Shown: piece by piece, positions 34,448 through 43,995 of the stretch
Position numbering within the stretch: position 1 is the first letter of the stretch
How the letters are laid out: every line of letters begins with the position of its first letter
Assembly: GCA_002715505.1 (NCBI GenBank)
Contig: PAZF01000015.1
Span: forward strand, 1 to 45,888
Direction: 5' to 3'
Source of the DNA: Candidatus Pelagibacterales bacterium
Lineage (GTDB): Bacteria > Pseudomonadota > Alphaproteobacteria > TMED109
Length of the DNA: 45,888 bases
Position numbers and translations under genes: made by a program
The notes under the pieces: generated by a model
Database searches by the model: none
The model's input: the letters and a program-made list of their open reading frames with translations, nothing else
What the model was told of the DNA's origin: nothing

Positions 34448-35295
34448 TAGCTTTCTCTTCTAGACATAAAAGCTATTTTTTGAAATAGTTCAACATCAGC
34501 CTCATTTTTTAAAAGTGCTCCATAAAGCGGGGGCAATAAATTATTTTTATTTTTTACAAAATCTTCAGGTTTAAGATCATCTGCCAAAAGGAGTTTTAAC
34601 CAATCAATTAACTCAGATGTAGATGGTTTTTTCTTTAATCCTGGAGTCTCTCTTATTTCTAAAAATGAACTCAAAGCGTAGTTCAAAAGATTTGTTTTAA
34701 TATTCGGGTGATGGACTTTAACAATATCTGTAAGAGTTTTTTCATCAGGGAAACTAATGTAATGAAAAAAACATCTTCTCAAAAATGCATCAGGAAGATC
34801 CTTTTCATTATTAGATGTTATTACTACTATTGGCCTTTGTTTAGCACTAACAATTTCTCCAGTCTCATAAACAAAAAACTCCATTCTGTCTAGTTCTTGT
34901 AATAGGTCATTAGGAAACTCTATATCTGCTTTATCAATCTCATCAATTAAAAGAACCGGTTTTTTTTCTAATATAAAAGATTTCCAAAGAACACCCTCTT
35001 TAATATAATTCTTAATATCATGAACTTTTTTATTTCCTAGCTGAGAGTCTCTTAATCGAGACACTGCATCATACTCGTATAAACCCTGTTGAGCTTTTGT
35101 AGTAGACTTAATGTGCCAAGATATTAAGTCGGTATTAAAAGTGGCTGCTATTTCTTCAGCTAACCTTGTTTTTCCAGTCCCCGGCTCGCCTTTAACTAAC
35201 AAAGGCTTTTCCAAGATAATACTGGAATTAACAGCTTCTATGAGCTGCTCAGATGCAATATAATTGTTTGTACCAGAAAAAGATTTTTTTTTCAT
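34447..35295 (-). CDS. MoxR-family AAA+ ATPase (CoxD-like)
   Basis: A 282-residue AAA+ ATPase. Walker A GEPGTGKT (36-43), Walker B LLIDEID (D118, E119), sensor region VVITSNNEKDLPDAFLRRC with the arginine finger pair, and the C-terminal lid TSELIDWLKLLL are seen. MoxR ATPases act as chaperones that insert metals or remodel protein complexes together with VWA partners, here encoded directly downstream. It begins 15 nt after bfr. A copy of this pair without Cox genes is frequent in proteobacteria, so the link to the Mo-enzyme is contextual. Confidence 0.92.
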   Translation of the reverse strand: MKKKSFSGTNNYIASEQLIEAVNSSIILEKPLLVKGEPGTGKTRLAEEIAATFNTDLISWHIKSTTKAQQGLYEYDAVSRLRDSQLGNKKVHDIKNYIKEGVLWKSFILEKKPVLLIDEIDKADIEFPNDLLQELDRMEFFVYETGEIVSAKQRPIVVITSNNEKDLPDAFLRRCFFHYISFPDEKTLTDIVKVHHPNIKTNLLNYALSSFLEIRETPGLKKKPSTSELIDWLKLLLADDLKPEDFVKNKNNLLPPLYGALLKNEADVELFQKIAFMSRRES

Positions 35296-35310
35296 GTACT
35301 AAATAATATA

Positions 35311-35775
35311 TTAAATCTGGCTTTGTAACCAGTTTTCTTTTCCTACCTTACTAACAAGACTTAAGTGAGTTTCAATGACATCAACATGTTCTTCTTCACT
35401 ATCTAAAATACTTCTAAACAAGTCTCTAGATATAAAGTCCTTAACTTCCTCACTGTCAGATATCGCATTTTTTAAATCGATTAGTGCCTTCTCTTCCAAC
35501 TTAAGGTCACAATTCAGGCACTCTACAGGTTCTTCACCTATCATAACTTTATTCATATCCTGAACATTTGGCAATCCCTCTAAAAATAATATTCTAGCAA
35601 TTATTTGGTCGGCATGCTTCATCTCATCAATAGATTCTTTATATTCATAATCACCTAATTTATTGTAGCCCCAATCTTTAAACATTTTTGAGTGTAAAAA
35701 ATATTGATTAATAGCAGTTAATTCATTTCTTAAAACCTGATTTAAATGCTCTATAACTTTTTTGTTACCTTTCAT
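35311..35775 (-). CDS. bfr: Bacterioferritin
   Basis: A 154-residue haem-containing ferritin that forms a 24-mer and stores iron. Ferroxidase residues E18, E51 and H54 and the haem ligand M52 (IDEMKHADQ) occupy their standard places, and the second half has EEEHVDVIETHL. ATG at 35775 is preferred over one 30 nt upstream: a GGAGG lies just in front of it and the protein then starts MKGNKKVIEHLN like other bacterioferritins. It is the first gene of the long minus-strand run ending at the terminator near 29602. Its CLNC sequence near residue 88 is an unusual cysteine pair. Confidence 0.94.
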   Translation of the reverse strand: MKGNKKVIEHLNQVLRNELTAINQYFLHSKMFKDWGYNKLGDYEYKESIDEMKHADQIIARILFLEGLPNVQDMNKVMIGEEPVECLNCDLKLEEKALIDLKNAISDSEEVKDFISRDLFRSILDSEEEHVDVIETHLSLVSKVGKENWLQSQI

Positions 35776-35902
35776 AATAATTCCTCCGTATTTAGTATAA
35801 ATCAAATTAGATTTAATTTAAAGTACACTTTACGAGTATTTTAGTAGTATGGTTTATGTGTTATTAACAATAAATTTTTAAGATTTATTATAATGAGGAA
35901 GT

Positions 35903-36628
35903 ATGACTAAATTAATTTTAATAAGACACGGGCAAAGTGAATGGAATGAAAAAAATCAATTTACTGGCTGGGTAGATGCTAAACTTTCTAAAAAGGGTGA
36001 GTTAGAAGCAAAATTAGCTGGAGAACTTATAAAAGATCTTAATGTAAATATTTCAAACTCATATACTTCTTTTTTAAAAAGAGCAACAGATACACTTAGC
36101 ATAGTATTGCGTGTAATAGGTGATAAAAATACTGGAGTCAAAGAGGCTTGGGAACTAAATGAAAGACATTATGGTTCATTAACTGGACTTAATAAATCAG
36201 AAACTAAAGCTAAATTAGGGGAGAAAGTATTAAACAAATATAGAAGATCTTGGAACTTAGCCCCTCCTCCTTTAGAGGACAACAGCATTTATCTAAAGAG
36301 ATTTAGTCTATTAAACAAAAAAATACCAACTCACAAAATTCCTTCAACAGAATCTTTAAAAGATACTTACAATAGAGTTATTCCATATTATAAAGAACAT
36401 ATACACCCTAATATTATTAAAGGAAAAAATATTTTAGTAGTAGCGCATGGAAATTCGCTAAGAGCTCTTTGCAAATATTTATTTAACATTAGCGATACTA
36501 AAATTAATATATTAGAAATTCCAACAGGAAATCCATTATACATAAAATTTAGTAGTGATTACGCAAAAATTATTGAATCTCTCTATCTAGATAAAAATAG
36601 AAAACAATTATTATTCCACAATGAATAG
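35903..36628 (+). CDS. gpmA: 2,3-bisphosphoglycerate-dependent phosphoglycerate mutase
   Basis: A 241-residue glycolytic/gluconeogenic enzyme interconverting 3- and 2-phosphoglycerate. The RHG motif is R8-H9-G10, followed by the phosphohistidine context LILIRHGQSEWNEKNQFTGW. NERHYGSLTGLNK, RRSWNLAPPP and VVAHGNSLRALCKYL (second catalytic His) are diagnostic. Length is slightly short of E. coli GpmA but normal for alphaproteobacterial forms. It is divergent from bfr and convergent with the amidase gene. Confidence 0.94.
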   Translation: MTKLILIRHGQSEWNEKNQFTGWVDAKLSKKGELEAKLAGELIKDLNVNISNSYTSFLKRATDTLSIVLRVIGDKNTGVKEAWELNERHYGSLTGLNKSETKAKLGEKVLNKYRRSWNLAPPPLEDNSIYLKRFSLLNKKIPTHKIPSTESLKDTYNRVIPYYKEHIHPNIIKGKNILVVAHGNSLRALCKYLFNISDTKINILEIPTGNPLYIKFSSDYAKIIESLYLDKNRKQLLFHNE

Positions 36629-36643
36629 ACAGTTTTAAATTAT

Positions 36644-38068
36644 CTATAAATTTGGCCAGTAGTTAGTCAAGTCTAAAACATTTTCTATTAAAAATGCAAG
36701 TTCAAAACACGTTTTATCCTTATAAATATCTGCAACTATTTGCATACCAACTGGCAAGCCTGTACTTGAAAAATTGGCATTGATATTACATGCAGGATTT
36801 TTGGTTAAATTAAAAGGATACGTAAAGGGAAGCCATGAAAATAAATCATCCTCAGAAAAACCTTTTGGAACATTTTGACTAGAATTAAATGCTAATACTG
36901 GCAAGGTAGGGCCAATTATTGCATCTATTTCAGAAAAAACTTTTTTTATATGCAAAGCATTTTCAGCTCTCTTTGCCTCCGCATCCATCAAATCAAAAAT
37001 ATTATATTGGTTGCCTTTTTCAATAAAATTTAGAAAAGTAGGCTCAAGTTTATCAAAGTCATTTTTATTTATTTTTCTTGCTAGGTTTGCTGCCCCTACT
37101 TGCCACATTATCATGAAAATTTCTAGAGGATTGTGAGGCCATTCAATTAAGTCACATTCCTTCACTTGAAGACCATTTTTAGTTAAAAGAAAAATGCTTT
37201 CTTCAATTTTTTTTAATATTTCCCCATCCATTAAAGATACATTAAAATATTTTTCCATTCCCCAGAATCTTGAGTATCCTACATTAAAATTTTTTCTTAG
37301 ATCCCTATCATATAAACTATAGTCTACACTTTCTAATGGCAAAGAATGCCAATCTAAACTATCCGGAGTAGCTATAGAATTCATCAAAATTGCGCTATCT
37401 GTTACTGTTCTACTGATAGGTCCTAGATTAGCAATTGTTCCAAAAGGAGAAATAGGATAGGCCGGAATTTTTCCAAATGTAGGTTTATGTCCAAATACGC
37501 CACAAAAACTGCACGGTATTCTTATCGAACCTCCGCCATCTGTTCCTATAGACAATGGACCAAAACCACTAGCTACTGCAACACAAGATCCTCCTGAGCT
37601 TCCTCCAGAATTTAAAGAGGTATTCCACGGGTTGTTTGTTTTTCCCGTTCTTAAACTTTGTGTTGTTCCTTTATGTCCAAACTCTGGTGATGCAGTTTTA
37701 CCCAATATTATAGCACCTTGTTCTTTTAACTTTTTAACAACTGGAGCGTCATAGTTAGCATGTGCTGGCAGACTTGTTGTTAATGATCCTCTGTAAGTTG
37801 GCATATCATTAGTAACTATCAAGTCCTTTATGCTAATAGGGACACCATCCAAAAAACCTCTTTGCATTTTATTATCATATCTTTTTTTAGATTCATTTGC
37901 TTGTTTTAGTACATGCTCTTCGTCAAAAAAAACAAAGGCATTTAAAACTTCATCATGAGTTTTTATTTTTTTTATAGTTTCTTTAGTAGCTTCCAAAGGT
38001 GAAAATACTTTCTCACTATATCCTTTATTGAGTTCAAGGACAGTATGTTTGTATAATTCTTTAGTCAT
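36644..38068 (-). CDS. Amidase signature family enzyme
   Basis: A 474-residue amidase. The Ser-cisSer-Lys triad is visible as K81 (GVPISIKDL), S157 (NSGGSSGGS) and S181 (GTDGGGSIRIP). It is related to the GatA fold but has no GatB/C neighbours and different flanks, so it is a stand-alone amidase. No signal peptide is seen. Possible substrates include short-chain amides, aryl amides or N-acyl compounds; none can be chosen. It is divergent from the isomerase-like gene, with a 46-nt gap. Confidence 0.88.
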   Translation of the reverse strand: MTKELYKHTVLELNKGYSEKVFSPLEATKETIKKIKTHDEVLNAFVFFDEEHVLKQANESKKRYDNKMQRGFLDGVPISIKDLIVTNDMPTYRGSLTTSLPAHANYDAPVVKKLKEQGAIILGKTASPEFGHKGTTQSLRTGKTNNPWNTSLNSGGSSGGSCVAVASGFGPLSIGTDGGGSIRIPCSFCGVFGHKPTFGKIPAYPISPFGTIANLGPISRTVTDSAILMNSIATPDSLDWHSLPLESVDYSLYDRDLRKNFNVGYSRFWGMEKYFNVSLMDGEILKKIEESIFLLTKNGLQVKECDLIEWPHNPLEIFMIMWQVGAANLARKINKNDFDKLEPTFLNFIEKGNQYNIFDLMDAEAKRAENALHIKKVFSEIDAIIGPTLPVLAFNSSQNVPKGFSEDDLFSWLPFTYPFNLTKNPACNINANFSSTGLPVGMQIVADIYKDKTCFELAFLIENVLDLTNYWPNL

Positions 38069-38114
38069 TTTATTTCGTTTTAAATAATATTTTTTTATTA
38101 TATTATAATTTAAT

Positions 38115-38729
38115 ATGAATAATAATATTAAATTTTACACAGTACCAGCTTCGCCTTGGAGTTTTTTAAGTTTAGATAGAATAGAAAAAATTTCAAATAC
38201 ATATAATTTAGATTTAGACTTTATACCAGTTGATATTTTTAAGCTCTTTGAAATCCAGGAAATTAAAATGGTTTCTAAAAGACCTTTGGCTATTCAAAAA
38301 AATAGGCTTAATGAATTACGACGTTGGAAAGATTATTTAAAAGTAGATTTTAATATTAAACCAAAATTCTGGCCTGTTAATCCTAATAAATCTTGTAAAT
38401 TAATAATTGCTGCTTCTATAATTTATCCTAATGATAAAAAAAACATTTTTAATCTGGTAAAAAATTTATCTGAGGCTATTTGGGTGCATGAACTAAATAT
38501 AGATGATGATGAAATAATTTTTAATATAGCTGAAAAAATTTTTGACATTAAAAAAGTTAAAGAGTTTTACTTCAGCGAAATGGCATCTTCCATTTTGCAA
38601 GAAAATACTATTTCAGCTGCAAAGCTTGATATATTTGGAGTTCCTACTTTTGTATATAAAAATCAGATTTTTTGGGGACAAGATAGAATCTTTTTTTTAG
38701 AAAAAGAAATCAGAAAATTAAATGTTTAA
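38115..38729 (+). CDS. DsbA-fold 2-hydroxychromene-2-carboxylate isomerase-like protein
   Basis: A 204-residue protein with the HCCA isomerase/kappa-class GST layout: a thioredoxin-like part split by a helical domain. VPASPWSFLSLDRI carries a Ser in place of DsbA's CxxC, as in HCCA isomerase, where it helps bind glutathione. LDFIPVDIFKLFE, the helical middle and LDIFGVPTFVYKNQIFWGQDR complete the family pattern. No naphthalene-degradation genes are nearby, so aromatic catabolism is not implied; glutathione-dependent isomerisation or detoxification is more neutral. It overlaps the next gene by 8 nt. Confidence 0.8.
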   Translation: MNNNIKFYTVPASPWSFLSLDRIEKISNTYNLDLDFIPVDIFKLFEIQEIKMVSKRPLAIQKNRLNELRRWKDYLKVDFNIKPKFWPVNPNKSCKLIIAASIIYPNDKKNIFNLVKNLSEAIWVHELNIDDDEIIFNIAEKIFDIKKVKEFYFSEMASSILQENTISAAKLDIFGVPTFVYKNQIFWGQDRIFFLEKEIRKLNV

Positions 38730-39465
38730 GTTATTTATTATACTTATTCTTTTATTAACTAAGGGTCTTTTTTCTAAAGAAATCATAGTTAATATAACTG
38801 GGGTTGCTAAAGTTGGAAAAGAATGTTTCTTAAGTGTTGAGATTCAGGACAATAGCAAGCCTCTCATAGAAAATATTGATTTATTAATTTATAGCCTTGA
38901 TGAGGAAAATGCACTAATAGGCAAATCAAATATGATATTACGAAGCCTTAGAAAAAAACAACCATATAAGACCTTTACTTCAATAGATGTTAGCTCTGTG
39001 AAGTCATGTAAAAAAATAAAAAAGGTTGACTTGGTGATAAAAAGCTGCGAGTTAGCTAATGGAAAAAATGTAAATAACTGTTTAAACTTTTTTGAAATAA
39101 ACAAAATAAAATCAATTTCCGATTCTCTTGAAGTTAACGTATCTAATAATTACCATTTTTATTCAGACCAATTAAATAAGGACTTTTTTATACCAGAATT
39201 GGATTTAAAATTAAAAGTTTTAGATGTAAATATAGCTAAATATTACAAAATAAAAAATTATAAAAATGGATTGGTTGTAGTTAATAATAATAATAGTCTT
39301 TTTAAAGAAGGGGATTTAATTATAGAGGCTGAAATGAATTCTATCTTCAAAATAAAAGATTTGAATGATAAAATAAAGATAGTAAAAAATAACAAAAAAA
39401 AATCTATATTAATAAGTTTAGTAAGGGAACAGCAAGAAAAATTTGTTGCTGTTTTTCTTAAATAA
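38722..39465 (+). CDS. Secreted protein with C-terminal PDZ-like domain, unknown function
   Basis: A 247-residue protein. Residues 1-18 form a signal peptide (MFKLFIILILLLTKGLFS). The middle region, about 20-150, is beta-rich with several cysteines and was not recognised. The C-terminal 90 residues (LKVLDVNIAKYYKI, GLVVVNNNN, FKEGDLIIEAEMN, ILISLVREQQEKFVAVFL) look like the second PDZ domain of DegP/HtrA proteases, but there is no protease domain. It probably acts in the periplasm as a binding module. It overlaps the HCCA-isomerase-like gene and lies 14 nt before dxs. Confidence 0.65.
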   Translation: MFKLFIILILLLTKGLFSKEIIVNITGVAKVGKECFLSVEIQDNSKPLIENIDLLIYSLDEENALIGKSNMILRSLRKKQPYKTFTSIDVSSVKSCKKIKKVDLVIKSCELANGKNVNNCLNFFEINKIKSISDSLEVNVSNNYHFYSDQLNKDFFIPELDLKLKVLDVNIAKYYKIKNYKNGLVVVNNNNSLFKEGDLIIEAEMNSIFKIKDLNDKIKIVKNNKKKSILISLVREQQEKFVAVFLK

Positions 39466-39479
39466 TAGCCTCCTGAAAC

Positions 39480-41381
39480 ATGACTAATAAAAAAGATATA
39501 AGAATGCTTTTAGATAAAATACGCAATCCTAATGACTTAAGAAAACTGAAAAAAAATCAGTTGTCTAAAGTTTGTGATGAAGTGAGAAACTTTATGATAG
39601 AAGAAGTTTCAAAAACAGGAGGTCATTTAGGTGCTGGATTAGGGGTAGTAGAGCTGACCGTAGCATTACACTACATTTTTAAAACTCCTAAAGATAGAAT
39701 AATTTGGGATGTAGGTCACCAAAGTTACCCGCATAAGATTTTAACAGAAAGAAGATATAAAATGAATACCTTAAGGCAGGGAAAAGGTCTATCAGGATTT
39801 ACTAAAAGGGCAGAAAGTATTTACGATCCCTTCGGTGCAGCCCATGCCTCAACATCAATTTCTGCAGGACTAGGAATGTTGGTAGGATCAAGATTAAAAA
39901 AACAAAAAAATAATGTCATAGCTGTTATTGGTGATGGAGCAATGACTGCGGGTATGGCTTATGAAGCCTTAAATAATGCTGGGGCTATGAAGTTTCCTTT
40001 AATAGTTATTTTAAACGACAATGATATGTCCATTGCTCCCCCAGTGGGTGCAATGAGTGCATATCTATCAAAGCTAATATCTTCTGGACAATACAGAGGA
40101 TTAAGAAATGTTGCAGGACAACTTGCAAAAAAGTTTCCTAAATCAATTGCAATTACAGCTAAAAAAGCTGAAGAATTTGCCAGAGGAATGATTACAGGCG
40201 GTACTTTATTTGAAGAGTTAGGATTTTATTATATAGGACCTATTGATGGTCATAACTTAAAACATTTACTTCCTATACTTAAAAATGCTAGAGACCATTC
40301 AAAAAAAGGCCCTGTGCTTATTCATGTAGTAACTAAAAAAGGTAAGGGTTATTCACCTGCAGAAAAATCAAGTGATAAATTTCATGGAGTAGGAAAATTC
40401 AATGTAATTACTGGTGAACAAAATAAATCTAAATCAAATAAAACCTACACATCGGTATTTTCTGACACTTTAATACATTTAGCAAAAAAAGATAAAAAAA
40501 TTTGTGCGATTACAGCTGCTATGCCTTCTGGCACTGGACTAGAAAGCTTTATGAAGAAATTTCCCTCCAGAACTTTTGATGTGGGAATAGCTGAACAACA
40601 CGCTGTTACTTTTGCTGCAGGGTTAGCTTGTGAGGGCTTAAAGCCTTTTGCAGCCATCTATTCTACCTTTTTGCAAAGAGCATATGATCAAGTTATTCAT
40701 GACGTTGCTATTCAAAACCTGCCTGTTCGTTTTGCAATTGATAGGGCAGGATTAGTAGGTGCTGATGGACCAACTCATGCTGGATCTTTTGATATAGCTT
40801 ATTTGTCAAATTTACCAAACTTTATTACTATGGCTGCCTCTGATGAAAAAGAATTAGCTAGAATGATTTTTACATGCTCAGATATAAATGATTCGCCCTC
40901 TGCATTCAGATATCCCAGAGGTCAAGGAGCTGGTATTAATTTAAATTTAAATGAAATAAAAAAGTTAAAAATAGGAAAAGCTAAAATAGTTAAGGAAGGA
41001 AATGATATAGTTTTTTTATCTTATGGAGCTAGATTATCTGAAGTAAAAAAAGCAAGTACTATACTTGAAGAAAAAAAAATATCTTCAACTATCGTGGATG
41101 CTAGATTCTGCAAGCCCTTAGATAAAAACTTAATTTTAAAACTTTGTAATTATCATAAAGCTATAATTACAATAGAAGAAGGCAGCATAGGAGGTTTTGG
41201 AAGTCATGTTCTAAACTTTTTAGTAAATAATAAATTAAATATTTATAAGAAATTATTAATAGAAACAATAGAACTTCCTGATATTTTTATAGATCAGGAT
41301 TCTCCTGAAAAAATGTATTCATATGCGAAAATGAATAGGCTACATATTGTTGATAGGGTTTTAAAAAGATTAGGGTTGTGA
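39480..41381 (+). CDS. dxs: 1-deoxy-D-xylulose-5-phosphate synthase
   Basis: A 633-residue thiamine-diphosphate enzyme that makes DXP from pyruvate and glyceraldehyde 3-phosphate, the first step of the MEP isoprenoid pathway. [26 protein letters not shown], the ThDP motif [42 protein letters not shown] and [15 protein letters not shown] are diagnostic. The length is standard. Its last 12 bp overlap the end of the convergent ispH, another MEP pathway gene. Its ThDP requirement fits with the window's TPP-regulated uptake gene. Confidence 0.96.
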   Translation: MTNKKDIRMLLDKIRNPNDLRKLKKNQLSKVCDEVRNFMIEEVSKTGGHLGAGLGVVELTVALHYIFKTPKDRIIWDVGHQSYPHKILTERRYKMNTLRQGKGLSGFTKRAESIYDPFGAAHASTSISAGLGMLVGSRLKKQKNNVIAVIGDGAMTAGMAYEALNNAGAMKFPLIVILNDNDMSIAPPVGAMSAYLSKLISSGQYRGLRNVAGQLAKKFPKSIAITAKKAEEFARGMITGGTLFEELGFYYIGPIDGHNLKHLLPILKNARDHSKKGPVLIHVVTKKGKGYSPAEKSSDKFHGVGKFNVITGEQNKSKSNKTYTSVFSDTLIHLAKKDKKICAITAAMPSGTGLESFMKKFPSRTFDVGIAEQHAVTFAAGLACEGLKPFAAIYSTFLQRAYDQVIHDVAIQNLPVRFAIDRAGLVGADGPTHAGSFDIAYLSNLPNFITMAASDEKELARMIFTCSDINDSPSAFRYPRGQGAGINLNLNEIKKLKIGKAKIVKEGNDIVFLSYGARLSEVKKASTILEEKKISSTIVDARFCKPLDKNLILKLCNYHKAIITIEEGSIGGFGSHVLNFLVNNKLNIYKKLLIETIELPDIFIDQDSPEKMYSYAKMNRLHIVDRVLKRLGL

Positions 41382-42311
41382 AAATTTCTTTAAAGGTTTA
41401 AATGTAATTTCCTCTTTTATTCCTCTCAAATTTTTAACATTTACTTTAGTATAAATGTTTCTTAACAATAGTATTATTTCTTCTATCAGAATTTCAGGAG
41501 ATGATGCGCCTGAAGTAATTCCTAAGGTGCTTATTCCAGTTAACCAATCTATATTGATATCTTGCTTTCCTGAAATTCTATAAACAGGAATAGACTTTTT
41601 TCTAACAATTTCAGCTAATCTTTTTGTATTAGAAGAATTTTCTCCGCCAACAACAAAGACAAGATCACATAAATCCGCAAGTTCAGCAACTGCTACTTGT
41701 CTATTCTGAGTTGCATAACAGATATCATCTAGATCAGGCCCTACTATTTTAGGAAATTTTTTTCTTAATATTTTTATAATCTCACTTGTATCATCTAATG
41801 ATAATGTTGTCTGTGTAACATAAGCAATTTTATCGATTTTATCTTTGATATTTAGCTCTTTAGCCTGTTTTTCATTTTCTATAATTATAATCTTTTGATC
41901 AACTTGTCCTTCAATTCCGTCAACTTCTGGATGACCTTTGTGTCCTATTAATAATATTTTATAACCTCTTTTATTATACAATTTAATCTGCTGATGTACT
42001 TTGCTTACTAAGGGACAGGTGGCGTCAATAGTTAGCTGCTTGTAAACTTGAGAATCTTGTTTAACTTTTTTTGATACTCCATGTGCACTAAATATAACTT
42101 TTGATTTTTTAGGGACCTCCTCTAATTCTTTTACAAAGATAGCTCCTTTTCTTTTAAGGTCATTAACTACTCTTTCATTATGTACTATCTCATGTCTAAC
42201 ATAAACTGGCTCTTTACTATTTTTCAGAGCAAAATCTACTATATCTACTGCTCTTTTTACACCTGCACAAAATCCTCTAGGAGAAGCCAATAAAACTTTA
42301 ATTTTTTTCAT
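41370..42311 (-). CDS. ispH: 4-hydroxy-3-methylbut-2-enyl diphosphate reductase
   Basis: A 313-residue iron-sulfur enzyme for the last step of the MEP pathway, producing IPP and DMAPP. Cluster cysteines are C15 (PRGFCAGV), C99 (DATCPLV) and C198 ([11 protein letters not shown]), with [12 protein letters not shown] and VTQTTLS between them. The end overlaps dxs by 12 bp. The start lies inside the last codons of the sixA gene (14-bp overlap), indicating co-transcription from the gene cluster to the right. Confidence 0.96.
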   Translation of the reverse strand: MKKIKVLLASPRGFCAGVKRAVDIVDFALKNSKEPVYVRHEIVHNERVVNDLKRKGAIFVKELEEVPKKSKVIFSAHGVSKKVKQDSQVYKQLTIDATCPLVSKVHQQIKLYNKRGYKILLIGHKGHPEVDGIEGQVDQKIIIIENEKQAKELNIKDKIDKIAYVTQTTLSLDDTSEIIKILRKKFPKIVGPDLDDICYATQNRQVAVAELADLCDLVFVVGGENSSNTKRLAEIVRKKSIPVYRISGKQDINIDWLTGISTLGITSGASSPEILIEEIILLLRNIYTKVNVKNLRGIKEEITFKPLKKFSQP

Positions 42312-42828
42312 TTTTCATATCTATAGTTTGAGGTGTTATGTACCCTTCTAAAGTACCTTCTTTCTCTTTTAACTTTTTCCAAGTATTTTTATTAAAATAA
42401 ATGAACGACATTGTGCATGGTTGATAAGATGCAAAAAATATTTTTTCTAAATCTGGTCTTACCGAACCTGCCAATGCTCTCATAGCATCCGATATACTAG
42501 GCTCGTGACCTATTATTACCACATTATTAATTTCTTCATCTAATCTTTTGATTGTCGAAAAAATTTCTTCATAGTTGCATAAGTAAAAAGAAGAATTTTT
42601 TTCAAAAGAAATTCCCAGAGGGGTAAAAACTATTTCACTGGTTTGAACGGCTCGAATAGCATCTGACGAAATTATGAGATCCATATCAACAAAATTATTC
42701 TTTAGCCATTCAGACAGGTTTTTACTATCAATTTTGCCTTGATTATCAAGAGGTTTTTCATGATCGTTTTCTTGATTAAACCCTTGGACATCTGCAGAAG
42801 CATGCCTTAATAACATAACTCTCTTCAA
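42298..42828 (-). CDS. SixA-like histidine phosphatase
   Basis: A 176-residue histidine phosphatase superfamily protein. The catalytic motif is R8-H9-A10 (MLLRHASAD), then a second His in VVIGHEPSISD and SSDAIRAVQTSE. The match is to the SixA subfamily, which removes phosphate from phosphohistidine of signalling or PTS-type proteins. The C-terminal extension of about 20 residues is longer than E. coli SixA. It lies between ispH and the cystathionine gamma-lyase gene with overlap or no gap, so it belongs to the same transcript. Confidence 0.85.
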   Translation of the reverse strand: MKRVMLLRHASADVQGFNQENDHEKPLDNQGKIDSKNLSEWLKNNFVDMDLIISSDAIRAVQTSEIVFTPLGISFEKNSSFYLCNYEEIFSTIKRLDEEINNVVIIGHEPSISDAMRALAGSVRPDLEKIFFASYQPCTMSFIYFNKNTWKKLKEKEGTLEGYITPQTIDMKNEKN

Positions 42829-43995
42829 TTATAACCCCGATTCTTTGAAAGCATTTTCTAAATCATCAATTAAATCATTTAGATCCTCTATACCAACTGA
42901 TAATCTGACAAAATTATCTGTAATACCAAGAATTTCTCTTAAAGGTTTATCAACAGAGCCATGTGTCATAATAGCTGGATGTTCTATTAAGCTCTCAACC
43001 CCTCCTAAAGATTCTGCCAAAGAGAAAATTTGACAACTTTCCAAAAAATTTTTAGTTTTTTCAATATCTGCTTTAAGATAAAATGAAATTATTCCTCCAA
43101 ATCCATTCATCTGTTCTTTTGCTAATAGATGTTGAGGATGACTTTTCAATCCTGGGTAAATTACCCTACCAACTTTATCATTTTTCTCTAAAAACTCTGC
43201 AATATTTTCTGCATTATAGTTATGTCTTTCCATCCTTATAGGAAGGGTTTTTAATCCTCTTAATGCTAAGAAACTGTCGAAAGGGCCCTGTATTGCTCCT
43301 ATGGAATTTTGTATGAATGCTAACTTTTCTTGAATATCACTTCTATTAGTAACTGCAATTCCTCCAATCATATCTGAGTGACCATTAAGATACTTAGTAG
43401 CAGAATGCATAACAATATCAATTCCATATTCTAAGGGTCTTTGAATTATAGGACTAGCAAAAGTATTATCTACTACCTTTATGATTTCATTGCCAGCTAA
43501 GCTTAAATTTTTAAAATCAACAATTTTCAGCAAAGGATTTGTTGGAGACTCTACCCAAATCATCTTTGTCTTAACAGTAATAAAATTATTTAAATTAGAA
43601 AAATCTTTATAATCAATGAATTTAAAATTAAGGCCAGATTTTTTTATAGCTACTTTTTCAAAAAGTCTTCTAGTTCCACCATAAAGATCATCTATTGCAA
43701 TAACTTCATCTCCTACCTCCAATAGTGATAGAATAGCATCTGCTGCTGACATTCCCGAAGCAAATGCAAACCCGAAACTTCCACTTTCTAAATCAGCTAC
43801 ACATTTTTCGTAAGATTCTCTAGTAGGGTTTTGAGTTCTAGAATACTCATAACCTTTATGTTTTCCTGGACTCTCTTGAACATATGTAGAAGAAGCATAA
43901 ATAGGAACCATTATTGCTCCTGTTGTTTCATCAGGTTTTTGACCCGCATGAATTGCTTTAGTCGCTAATCTATATTTTTTTTCATTTTTTAGCAT
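42829..43995 (-). CDS. Cystathionine gamma-lyase/gamma-synthase (PLP, Cys/Met metabolism)
   Basis: A 388-residue PLP enzyme of the Cys/Met metabolism family. The cofactor lysine is K201 (MHSATKYLNGHSD), with ASGMSAADAIL and SRTQNPTRE nearby and ESLGGVESLIEHPA near the C-terminus. With cystathionine beta-synthase upstream, the natural reading is cystathionine gamma-lyase in reverse transsulfuration (homocysteine to cysteine); gamma-synthase cannot be excluded by sequence. It overlaps the CBS gene by 14 bp and abuts the sixA gene. Confidence 0.9.
   Translation of the reverse strand: MLKNEKKYRLATKAIHAGQKPDETTGAIMVPIYASSTYVQESPGKHKGYEYSRTQNPTRESYEKCVADLESGSFGFAFASGMSAADAILSLLEVGDEVIAIDDLYGGTRRLFEKVAIKKSGLNFKFIDYKDFSNLNNFITVKTKMIWVESPTNPLLKIVDFKNLSLAGNEIIKVVDNTFASPIIQRPLEYGIDIVMHSATKYLNGHSDMIGGIAVTNRSDIQEKLAFIQNSIGAIQGPFDSFLALRGLKTLPIRMERHNYNAENIAEFLEKNDKVGRVIYPGLKSHPQHLLAKEQMNGFGGIISFYLKADIEKTKNFLESCQIFSLAESLGGVESLIEHPAIMTHGSVDKPLREILGITDNFVRLSVGIEDLNDLIDDLENAFKESGL

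Noticed and set aside
36644-38068. GatA (Glu-tRNA amidotransferase subunit A)
   Set aside because: The catalytic triad is shared, but the flanking sequence differs and no gatB/gatC lies nearby.
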